A stretch of 64,000 bases of DNA from Candidatus Aminicenantota bacterium (GTDB taxonomy: Bacteria > Acidobacteriota > Aminicenantia > UBA2199), in the NCBI GenBank assembly GCA_026393835.1, contig JAPKZK010000066.1, positions 1 to 64,000 on the forward strand, given 5' to 3'. The position numbers and the translations under genes are program-made. The notes beneath the pieces were generated by a model, which was not told the origin of the DNA, searched no databases, and saw nothing but the letters and a program-made list of their open reading frames with translations. Every line of letters begins with the position of its first letter. The first letter of the stretch is position 1. This document shows positions 1 through 7,849 of the stretch, in pieces.

Positions 1-163
1 GGGGATAGTGGAGTGTAAGTCAATAGCGATATAAATGTATTTTGAACATTTTTTTTTAGGGCATAGTATAGAAAGTCCCGAAAGCATTTAATTGAATGAT
101 TTTAGAGGTTGTTGCAGTTTATAACTAGGAAACTCGGGCTATGTAGCGGATTATAGTGAAGGG

Positions 164-2986
164 TTGAGAATTATAAATGTTTCAACTCCCTCAGCGCCTT
201 ATGAGGTCACTCACCTGGATTTTTCAGGAGATACCGAAAAAGTGGTGGTATCCGGGATATATGCATATGCAGCGGATTACATGGCAGGTGTGAAAGTTAT
301 CAATATAAGTGTACCGGAAGCCCCGGTAATTGTCGGCACCATTTATAACCTGTACGGCACGGAAATTTTCGTATCCGGCAATTATCTTTACAAAGGAGGC
401 AGTAGTGGATATTTTTATATTTTCAATATTTCCAACCCGGCTTCACCTTATAAGGTAGGCGAGTTTTGGAATAAGTCGCAATTCATCTATGATATTTCCG
501 TATCCGCGAATTATGCTTACGTGGCGGCAGCCGATTACGGAGTACGCATACTAGATGTCTCCAATGTGGCCGCCCCGGTGGAAGCAGCGAATATTGACAC
601 GCCGCACCGTGCCATGGCAGTGGATGTGTCGGGGAACTATGCCTATATCGCCAACGATAAAGACGGATTGCAAATTATCGATATATTAAACCCTACAGCC
701 CCCTGCCGCGTCGGTTTCCTGGGTACCCCCGGGTATGCCTATAGCGTCCGGGCGTCGGGTAATTATGCCTTTGTTGGGGAAACCGATGGATATTTGCGTA
801 TTATTAATGTTTCCAATCCTGCCTCTCCTACGTTGGTGGGAACCTGGAGCGCCGGTGCAGGCGTAAATGGGCTCGATGTAAGGGGTAATTATGTTTATGT
901 AGCCAATGCAGGCCTGGGGTTGAAAGTCATCGATGTGACCAATCCTGCCGCTCCCACACAAGTGGGTTCCCTGGATACACCAGGATCTGCTTCTGATGTG
1001 ATGGTTTCAGGAAATTATGCTTATATCGCCGATTTTCAAAATGGTTTATATATTGCCAATATATCCAATCCTACTGCGCCGTTTTACGTCGGGAGTTTGC
1101 CTGCTTCAAACATCAGGAGTCTTTATGTATCCGGTTCATATGCATACCTGGCAGAATATGGCCTTGGTTTAAGGATTGTTAATGTACAGAACCCGGCAAG
1201 TCCCACTGTAGTAGGTTCGCACGGGGGGTACAGTTATAGGATCAATGTGAAAGGCTCGTATGCGTTTGTCGCTGGCGGTACTAATGAAGTACGGGTTCTC
1301 GATATCAGTAACCCGGCTTCCCCGGTGGAAGTTGCCTATAATGCATCGCTGCTTTGCACTTTTGGTATCGATATCTCCAACAATTATGCGTATGTCGCCA
1401 ATGGCGAATGTGGGCTGTCTATCTTTGATGTATCGAATTATATTTCCTTCATCCGGGTTACGGCCCCCAATGGCGGGGAAAATTGGGAAGACGGTACTGA
1501 GCAATCGATCACCTGGACCAGCCGCGGTATCATAGGAAATGTAAAAATTGAATATACCCCGGATAACATGGATACCTGGATAGAGATAACCTCTTCAACG
1601 GGAAATTCAGGTACTTTCACCTGGACAATTCCGCAGGATTCTTCATCCCAATGCCGGCTCAGGGTGACGGATTCAACCGGGACGATTTCCGATGTCAGCG
1701 ATGCGGTATTCACTATTACTCCACCACCAACACTGACCTTGACTACACCCAACTGCGGCGAATCCATCGAAGGAAACACCTCTTATTCAATCACCTGGGC
1801 CACCACCGGCAATATATCCAATGTGAAGATCGAATATTCCACCAACAACGGAAGTTCCTGGGATACCATTGCCGCTTCTACCGCCAACACCGGTTCTTAT
1901 AATTGGACTGTCGCCAATACCGCTTCCACCAATTGTTTAGTTAAAGTCAGCGATATCGACGGTCCTGCTTCCGATCAAAGCAATGCTGTTTTTACCATTG
2001 TTACAGAGCGAACCGTTACAGTAACCGCACCCAACGGCGGCGAATCCATCGAAGGAAACACCTCTTATTCAATCACCTGGACCACCACCGGCAATATCCC
2101 CAATGTGAAGATCGAATATTCCACCAACAGTGGAAGCTCATGGAATACCATTGCCGCTTCTACCGCCAACAGCGGTTCCTACAATTGGACCGTTCCCAAT
2201 ACACCGTTCACCACCTGCCTGGTAAAAATCAGCGATGTTAGCGGTCCCGCTTCCGATCAAAGCAACGCGGTGTTTGCCATTGTGGCATATCGAACCATTA
2301 CCGTCACATTGCCCAACGGTGCGGAAAAACTACTGGCAAATACCATTTACCCCATTACCTGGACCAACACCGGGAATATCCCCAATGTCATGATCCAATA
2401 TTCCACCAATAACGGCAGTTCATGGAATACCATTACCGCTTCTACTACCAACAGCGGTTCCTATAATTGGACCATCCCCGCCTCCGCTTCAACTTCGTGC
2501 CTGGTCAAAGTCAGCGACACATCCGGACCTGCCGTCGATCAATGCAACGCCGTCTTTACCATTTCAAACGTCACTTACTGCACTTCCTCCGGCTCCAGCC
2601 AGACCCGCGGATATATCTCCAGTGTCCAGGTCGGATCGTTGGACAATTCCTCCGGCAGTTCCACCTACTCCAATTTCACAGCATTAAATGCTAATTTAAC
2701 CGTGGGTTCCAGTGCTAGCATATCCTTAACACCTTCCGGTACGACATACACCGAATACTGGAAAATATGGATCGATTACAACCGGGATGGCGATTTCGCA
2801 GATAGCGGTGAAAACGTTTATAGCGGTTCGGGAAAAACAACCAAAACCGGGAGTTTTACAGTACCGTCAGCAACTTTAAAAGGAACGGCGCGCATGAGGG
2901 TTTCCATGAGGAGCGGAAGCAACCCGTCAAACTGCGGATCATTTAACTATGGTGAAGTCGAAGACTATACGGTAAACATTCAATAG
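164..2986 (+). CDS. LVIVD-repeat / Ig-like / GEVED surface protein, 5'-truncated
   Basis: Residues 1-430 hold about 11 units of ~42 aa ending in motifs such as IINVSNPASP and VIDVTNPAAP. This is the LVIVD repeat pattern, predicted to form a beta-propeller. Four ~94-aa Ig-like units with a PNGGE...ITW...NVKIEYS pattern follow (about 430-800), and then a GEVED domain (805-940) ending GEVEDYTV. The protein is probably exported and on the cell surface, but no signal peptide is present. The only start in frame is a TTG at 164. The frame is open back to 125 and encodes more of the same repeat (GNSGYVADY), directly behind a TAA at 122-124. The true N-terminus is therefore missing, through truncation, a nonsense change or a frameshift upstream. 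LVIVD units also occur inside the giant Rhs gene at about 27.0-28.2 kb. Specific function is unknown; adhesion is a guess. Confidence 0.75.
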   Translation: MRIINVSTPSAPYEVTHLDFSGDTEKVVVSGIYAYAADYMAGVKVINISVPEAPVIVGTIYNLYGTEIFVSGNYLYKGGSSGYFYIFNISNPASPYKVGEFWNKSQFIYDISVSANYAYVAAADYGVRILDVSNVAAPVEAANIDTPHRAMAVDVSGNYAYIANDKDGLQIIDILNPTAPCRVGFLGTPGYAYSVRASGNYAFVGETDGYLRIINVSNPASPTLVGTWSAGAGVNGLDVRGNYVYVANAGLGLKVIDVTNPAAPTQVGSLDTPGSASDVMVSGNYAYIADFQNGLYIANISNPTAPFYVGSLPASNIRSLYVSGSYAYLAEYGLGLRIVNVQNPASPTVVGSHGGYSYRINVKGSYAFVAGGTNEVRVLDISNPASPVEVAYNASLLCTFGIDISNNYAYVANGECGLSIFDVSNYISFIRVTAPNGGENWEDGTEQSITWTSRGIIGNVKIEYTPDNMDTWIEITSSTGNSGTFTWTIPQDSSSQCRLRVTDSTGTISDVSDAVFTITPPPTLTLTTPNCGESIEGNTSYSITWATTGNISNVKIEYSTNNGSSWDTIAASTANTGSYNWTVANTASTNCLVKVSDIDGPASDQSNAVFTIVTERTVTVTAPNGGESIEGNTSYSITWTTTGNIPNVKIEYSTNSGSSWNTIAASTANSGSYNWTVPNTPFTTCLVKISDVSGPASDQSNAVFAIVAYRTITVTLPNGAEKLLANTIYPITWTNTGNIPNVMIQYSTNNGSSWNTITASTTNSGSYNWTIPASASTSCLVKVSDTSGPAVDQCNAVFTISNVTYCTSSGSSQTRGYISSVQVGSLDNSSGSSTYSNFTALNANLTVGSSASISLTPSGTTYTEYWKIWIDYNRDGDFADSGENVYSGSGKTTKTGSFTVPSATLKGTARMRVSMRSGSNPSNCGSFNYGEVEDYTVNIQ
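1730..2575 (+). repeat. Three 282-nt tandem repeats (Ig-like units)
   Basis: Three in-frame units of exactly 282 nt (94 aa) begin at 1730, 2012 and 2294. The first two are nearly identical in DNA across GAATCCATCGAAGGAAACAC and most of what follows. The third has diverged more. Such recent duplication can change copy number by slippage or recombination. Confidence 0.85.
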
Positions 2987-2988
2987 GA

Positions 2989-3007
2989 CCCCTCTGCGAG
3001 GGGTTTT
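2989..3007 (+). terminator. Rho-independent terminator after the LVIVD gene
   Basis: CCCCT (2989-2993) pairs with AGGGG (2999-3003) across a 5-nt loop and is followed by TTTT, starting three bases after the stop codon. Confidence 0.6.
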
Positions 3008-3011
3008 GTCC

Positions 3012-3060
3012 AGGTCCTTCGGACCTTTGACCAACGAACGGGCCGCTTTATTGCGGCCCG
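3012..3060. other. Two further intergenic hairpins
   Basis: AGGTCC-TTC-GGACCT (3012-3026) is followed by a short T run. CGGGCCGC-TTTATT-GCGGCCCG (3039-3060) is a perfect 8-bp stem. With the hairpin at 2989-3007 they make three consecutive stem-loops between genes, possibly stacked terminators. Confidence 0.5.
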
Positions 3061-3104
3061 TAATATTTAAAATTACATACCGGCTATTACAACAGGAATT
3101 GTAA

Positions 3105-3467
3105 TTGAAAACCCACTACATCTTTTACGGCATGCCGAAGTTCCTTAGTAAGGCATCTCGTGTAATAGATCGATGGCCTGATGGAACCCCGACCATAACG
3201 AACACCAACGGCAATATTATTGGTGGAAGGCTCGATGCTGGTGTCCTCATCCCCGGCTGCGCCTCATGGAATACCATTACCTGGACCAGCACCGGTAACG
3301 TCGGTAATGTGAATATCCATGAGATACCTTCCGCCAACGGTCCCGATACACCTCACCTACCCGTACTTCCTGAACCGCCAGTACTTCCAGTACTAACCAT
3401 CCCACCGACAGCTAAAGGAGCCGGAAAGTGTTCACAGTGGAATCTTCCGTTACGGTTCTACAAATAG
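3105..3467 (+). pseudogene. Decayed Ig-repeat remnant
   Basis: An open frame of 120 codons from a TTG contains the words SWNTITWTSTGNVGNVNI and TNTNGN. These look like scrambled pieces of the Ig-like unit of the gene ending at 2986, here fusing the SWNTI and ITWT segments. A proline-rich stretch (PVLPEPPVLPVL) follows. There is no signal peptide, complete domain or convincing ribosome site. It is best read as a relic of a duplicated 3' end and not as a working gene, though a small expressed protein cannot be excluded. Confidence 0.4.
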
Positions 3468-3470
3468 GCC

Positions 3471-3616
3471 CCCCGCGCCGCGGGGAAAAATGAACTGTTC
3501 CGGGCAATTAACAGCCGCCCTCTAACTCTAAACTTACTATTTTTTTCAAGCTTATAACCCGGTATTAATCAAAAGGACCGGGAAGATATCGCGTTAGTTC
3601 GGAATTTTCCCGGTTT
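3471..3616. other. Intergenic hairpins upstream of the PKD lipoprotein gene
   Basis: CCCCGCG-C-CGCGGGG (3471-3485) is a perfect palindrome followed by AAAAA. ACCGGGAA (3577-3584) pairs with TTCCCGGT (3607-3614) across a 22-nt loop and ends in a T run, which resembles a terminator. I see no gene in the rest of 3468-3750. Confidence 0.4.
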
Positions 3617-3750
3617 ACAAATTTTTAAACCAATGATAAGTTATATTTTAAAATTAAGAAAATGAACTCGTGTGATCTCTAAAGGGCATTTCAGAGAAGA
3701 GGAAACAAACGAAGATAAACCATAAAAAGAAAGAGACGGTTTTCTCCCAG

Positions 3751-3764
3751 GGAGGATAAAAATT
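3751..3764 (+). promoter_or_regulatory. Shine-Dalgarno that points to an ATT start
   Basis: GGAGG (3751-3755) lies six bases before ATT at 3762-3764. The first listed conventional start, TTG at 3786, is 30 nt away from this site and would cut off the charged start of the signal peptide. Confidence 0.5.
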
Positions 3765-5471
3765 AATAAAATCCGAATAACTTTTTTGAGTTTTGTACTG
3801 TTAATAATGGCCTTTTCCCTGCCTACTTGCAAAGAAGCATTATTAACGGCCCCGGACAAAGCGACGTTAATAGTAACCGTAAACCCACCATCTATACCCC
3901 TGGGCGGCCAGGCCATGGTCCGGGTCCTGGGTTACAAAGCCAGCGGAACCCCATTACCCGACGGCGCCAAAATCTTTTTCGCCGCCAACATCGGCGCCAT
4001 CGAACCGATGAAAGAAACCCTAAACGGGTTGGCCGAAGCCCTATTCCAGTCAAATGACAACCGCTCCGGAACAGCCACCATTACCGTCACCTCCGGCAAA
4101 GCCGAGGTCACCCCGGACCCGGTAACCATTACCATCGGCGCCGCGGCATTGGAATCATTGGTTTTAAGCGCCGATCCCACTGTCCTGCCCCCGGGCGGCG
4201 GTTTTTCCACCATCCGGGTAACCGCCTATGACGAGGCCCTTAATACCCTTCCCAACATAACCGTCATCCTCTCCACCGACGCCGGGGAATTGAACAGCAA
4301 AGGCAACCCCCTCACCACCGACGCCGGCGGTAAGGTCGAAGACCTGCTGAATACCCATACTGCCGCACAGGTGACCGCCGCCTGCGGCGACGTCGCCGCC
4401 AGTATCACGGTTACCGTGGAAACCAACCAGCCCCCCATTGCCTCCTTTGTCTATTCCCCCACCGGTCCCGGGGTTGAGGAGACGGTATATTTCAACGCCT
4501 CCGCTTCCTCGGATCCCGACGGCAATATCGTATCATATGAATGGGATTTTGGCGACGGCGGCGCCGGGACCGGTCAAAAAAGCGAGCACCGTTATAACAA
4601 GGCCGGCGCTTATGCCGTCGTTCTGGCGGTCCGGGACAACAGCGGGAATCGCGGGGTTGACAGTCAGACCGTGACTGTCCAGGGGGGCAGTAACCCCACC
4701 GCTTCTTTCGAATATTCCCCGGCCAATCCCGTGGTTAATCAAGATATCTATTTTAACGCTTCCGCATCCTCAGACCCCGACGGAACCATCCAATCCTATT
4801 CCTGGAACCTGGGGGACGGCGACGTTGCTTCCGGCCGGACCATTAGCCACCGTTACGCCGGCGCCGGCCAATATACCGTTTTACTGGTGGTTACCGACAA
4901 CAGCGGCAATACCGGGACCACGGACAAACAAATCACCGTTACCAGGGGCCAGGCCCCCACGGCCCGGTTTTCATACTCGCCCCAAAACCCCATTAGCGGC
5001 GATACCGTCTATTTCAACTCGACGCAGTCCTCCGACCCGGACGGCGTCATTACGTCATGGCAGTGGAATTTTGGCGACGGCGGCAGGGGAGTGGGGGAGA
5101 ATCCCGCCCACCGGTATCAAGAAGCCGGGGACTATGTCGCGACCCTGACCGTAACCGATAACGACGGCAATGAAGGCTATACTTCCCAGGAAATAACCGT
5201 CAAAGATAACCGCGAACCCACCGCAACGCTGGAGTTTTCCCCGGCCGTTCCCAAAGTGGGGGATACGGTTTTCTTCGATGGTTCCGGTTCCACGGATACA
5301 GACGGCGCCATCGTTAGTTGGCAGTGGAATTTTGGCGACGACGTTACCGGCGGCGGTAAAACCGTGACGCATCAATATGCATCCGCCGGGACATATACCG
5401 TTGTGCTGACGGTCACGGATAACCGGGGCGCCGTCGACAGCGCCGGGAAGATCATTACGGTGATCGAATGA
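3762..5471 (+). CDS. Putative lipoprotein with Big_1-like and four PKD domains
   Basis: From ATT at 3762 the product is 569 aa and begins MNKIRITFLSFVLLIMAF, then LPTC: two basic residues, a hydrophobic core and a lipobox-like Cys23 (Thr at -1 is atypical). Starting at the TTG at 3786 would remove the n-region. Two Ig-like units of invasin/Big_1 type (about 30-215) are followed by four ~90-aa PKD domains marked SSDPDG...WxFGDG. These are extracellular or periplasmic beta-sandwiches used for binding or spacing, with no enzyme motif. The stop overlaps the secretin start by four bases (ATGA), which suggests translational coupling and a shared job, perhaps as secretin partner or surface anchor. 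That job is inferred from position only. Confidence 0.75.
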   Translation: MNKIRITFLSFVLLIMAFSLPTCKEALLTAPDKATLIVTVNPPSIPLGGQAMVRVLGYKASGTPLPDGAKIFFAANIGAIEPMKETLNGLAEALFQSNDNRSGTATITVTSGKAEVTPDPVTITIGAAALESLVLSADPTVLPPGGGFSTIRVTAYDEALNTLPNITVILSTDAGELNSKGNPLTTDAGGKVEDLLNTHTAAQVTAACGDVAASITVTVETNQPPIASFVYSPTGPGVEETVYFNASASSDPDGNIVSYEWDFGDGGAGTGQKSEHRYNKAGAYAVVLAVRDNSGNRGVDSQTVTVQGGSNPTASFEYSPANPVVNQDIYFNASASSDPDGTIQSYSWNLGDGDVASGRTISHRYAGAGQYTVLLVVTDNSGNTGTTDKQITVTRGQAPTARFSYSPQNPISGDTVYFNSTQSSDPDGVITSWQWNFGDGGRGVGENPAHRYQEAGDYVATLTVTDNDGNEGYTSQEITVKDNREPTATLEFSPAVPKVGDTVFFDGSGSTDTDGAIVSWQWNFGDDVTGGGKTVTHQYASAGTYTVVLTVTDNRGAVDSAGKIITVIE

Positions 5472-7798
5472 CAATGACTCCAGGGGGGGGGAAAATATCG
5501 CCCGCCAAACGGTGTATCATCCTCATCGGGCTTATTCTACTTATTATACCGGACCCCGGCTGCGCCGTGCACAAGCAATTCAGGCTGGGGGACCGGGCCT
5601 TCCGCAACAAAGACTGGGACCGCGCCGTCCAATATTTTCTTAAGGTCGTGGGCAAGGACCCGGGCAACGTCGAATACCGCATCTCCCTTTCCAAAGCCCT
5701 GATTTCCGCTTCCAATTACCATTTAAACCAGGGAAAACAGTTTGTAAACGACGGCCTACTGAACCCGGCATTGGTGGCATTCGCTAAAGCCATGGATTAC
5801 AACCCGGAAAACAATGAGGCCAGGGAACAAAAACGCCGCCTGCTGAAACAACTGAAAGCACTGGAAAAAGAACAGCGGGAAAAGACGGAAATTGAAGCAT
5901 TAAAAGAAAAAGTCGCCGGCCGGGAACCTACCGCGCCGGATGTAAAATTCAAGAAAAAGCCCTATACGTTAAAATTTGTGCGCACCGATCTGGCCCAGGT
6001 ATTCAGCGCCCTGGAAAAATCCAGCGGCGTTCATTTCATTTTCGATGAAGCCTTTAAAAGCCAGAAGATCGCCCTTAACCTGGAAGATGTCTATTTCATG
6101 GAGGCGCTCCATAAGATCATGCTCCAGGCGAAACTGTTTTATAAAGTAATCGATGACCACACCGTCATGGTCATACCCGATACCCCGGCCAAGCGCAAAG
6201 AGCATGAAGAACAGGTCATGAAGACATTTTTTCTCAGCAACGGCGATCCCGATACTATCCAAAAAATCGTACAAAACCTGACCGGTATGAAGAGCATGGC
6301 CGTGGATAAGGACCTCAATAGCCTGACCGTCGCCGGGACGCCGTCCGAAGTGAAACTGGCGGAAAAAATAATCCGCACCCATGATAAACCCAAAGGCGAA
6401 CTGTTTATGGATATCGAGATTATCGAAGTGAACCGCACCCGCGCCAGGGATTACGGCATCGAATTGAGCCAGTACCAGGCGACGGAAACCTATTTACCGG
6501 AAACAGGAAGCGATACCGCGTCCGCCGCGTCGGCTGTCTCTACCATCCGGCTCAATATGCTGCCCCACACCGACGCATCGGATTACCTGCTGACCCTTCC
6601 ATCGGTAAATTATAAGTTATTAAGAACCGACCGCCATTCGCGGATAAAAGCGCAGCCGCAATTGCGGGTAGTGGACCGGGAGCGGGTTAAAGTCCGGCTG
6701 GGGGATAAAGTGCCCATTCCCACCACCACGTTTGTCCCTTACAACACCGCCGGCCCGGCCCAACAGCCCATTACCTCTTACCAGATGCAGGACATCGGCA
6801 TCAATATCGACCTGACCCCGCGGATCCATCATGACGGCCTGGTGACGTTGAAACTGGAGTTTGAATTGACTTTTATTACCAACCCCGGCACCGAGCGGCT
6901 GCCGCCCACCATCGGCAACCGCTCCGTGACCACCATGATCAAGCTGCGGGACAATGAGACCGGCATCCTGGCCGGGTTGCTGCGGGATACCGAACGGAGG
7001 TCCCTGCAGGGGTTCCCCGTGCTTTCGGAGCTGCCTATTTTGAAAGAGATTTTTTCCGGCAATAAAAAAGAAGTCGAGCAGACCGATATCATCTTAACAT
7101 TGACGCCGCGGATCATTCGGTTCCCCGAAGTGCTGGAAGAGGACCTGGAAAGGGTGTGGTCCGGTACGGCGCAGCGGCCCGAATTGAAATCCGCGCCGCC
7201 CTTCTTGCGTGTGAAAGAAGAGGAAACCGGGACAGAAACGCCGAAACCGGCGACAACGCTAGCGACACCTACTACACACACGACACCCACGACACCCACG
7301 CCACCCACCACACTAGCAACACCGAAAACAACGACAACAACTTCAGCGCCGATAACGCCGACGGCGGCAGCGGAGCCCCAGGCAGCCTCTACCGTCTCCT
7401 TGCAGGGACCGCCGGCCCCCGTCACCGTTGGCAATGAGTTCTCCGCGCTTTTAAGCATAGAAGGAAAAGAGGCAATTAAAATTATAAAAATCCAATTGGC
7501 GGTCGATCCGAAAATTGTACAGGTCAAAGAAATCAGTGAAGGGGCCTGGTTAAAAGAGAAGGATACGCGCATTAATTTATTTAAAACCTTTGACAATCAG
7601 ACAGGCAAGATCATTATGAATATTACCATGGACGCCGCGCCCGGGGAAGGTCAAAAAGAGTTGGCCGTTATCCGTTTCCGGGCATTAAGCGCGGGAAGTA
7701 TTTCCCTGGAATCCCCGGCGGTCTTCGAAGTCCTGGATTCCAATTTGAAGAAGACCGGGGCCGCATTTTCAGGGGCGACCGTTCGTGTTGTGAAATAA
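5468..7798 (+). CDS. Secretin (type II/III secretion superfamily) with TPR and C-terminal cohesin domain
   Basis: 776 aa. An N-terminal hydrophobic segment ends at Cys32 (PDPGC, an imperfect lipobox). TPR-like helices follow at about 34-140 and a charged helix to 160. A secretin N-domain (about 165-240, KPYTLKFVRTDLAQVFSALE) and an N1-like domain (about 250-320) come next. The secretin core (about 370-570) contains LGDKVPIPT, DIGINIDLTPRI, LLRDTERRSLQGFPVLSELPILKEIF and TDIILTLTPRII, the GspD/PilQ signature. A Thr/Pro linker (about 595-650) leads to a cohesin-like domain (about 660-776). Secretins form outer-membrane channels. No ATPase, platform or pseudopilin gene is in the window, so the rest of any machine must be elsewhere. 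It overlaps the PKD gene by 4 nt and lies 51 nt before the giant exported protein. Confidence 0.9.
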   Translation: MTMTPGGGKISPAKRCIILIGLILLIIPDPGCAVHKQFRLGDRAFRNKDWDRAVQYFLKVVGKDPGNVEYRISLSKALISASNYHLNQGKQFVNDGLLNPALVAFAKAMDYNPENNEAREQKRRLLKQLKALEKEQREKTEIEALKEKVAGREPTAPDVKFKKKPYTLKFVRTDLAQVFSALEKSSGVHFIFDEAFKSQKIALNLEDVYFMEALHKIMLQAKLFYKVIDDHTVMVIPDTPAKRKEHEEQVMKTFFLSNGDPDTIQKIVQNLTGMKSMAVDKDLNSLTVAGTPSEVKLAEKIIRTHDKPKGELFMDIEIIEVNRTRARDYGIELSQYQATETYLPETGSDTASAASAVSTIRLNMLPHTDASDYLLTLPSVNYKLLRTDRHSRIKAQPQLRVVDRERVKVRLGDKVPIPTTTFVPYNTAGPAQQPITSYQMQDIGINIDLTPRIHHDGLVTLKLEFELTFITNPGTERLPPTIGNRSVTTMIKLRDNETGILAGLLRDTERRSLQGFPVLSELPILKEIFSGNKKEVEQTDIILTLTPRIIRFPEVLEEDLERVWSGTAQRPELKSAPPFLRVKEEETGTETPKPATTLATPTTHTTPTTPTPPTTLATPKTTTTTSAPITPTAAAEPQAASTVSLQGPPAPVTVGNEFSALLSIEGKEAIKIIKIQLAVDPKIVQVKEISEGAWLKEKDTRINLFKTFDNQTGKIIMNITMDAAPGEGQKELAVIRFRALSAGSISLESPAVFEVLDSNLKKTGAAFSGATVRVVK

Positions 7799-7849
7799 AG
7801 CATGAAATATGAGGTATGAATCGTGAAGTTTGAAATGAGGAGCCAGCCA

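Noticed and set aside
6829..7596. 255-aa minus-strand gene opposite the secretin
   Set aside because: Antisense to the secretin core and Thr/Pro linker (Val-rich from ACC/ACG repeats); no start signals.
5468..7798. Complete type II secretion system
   Set aside because: Only the secretin is present; no GspE/F/G-like genes occur in the window.
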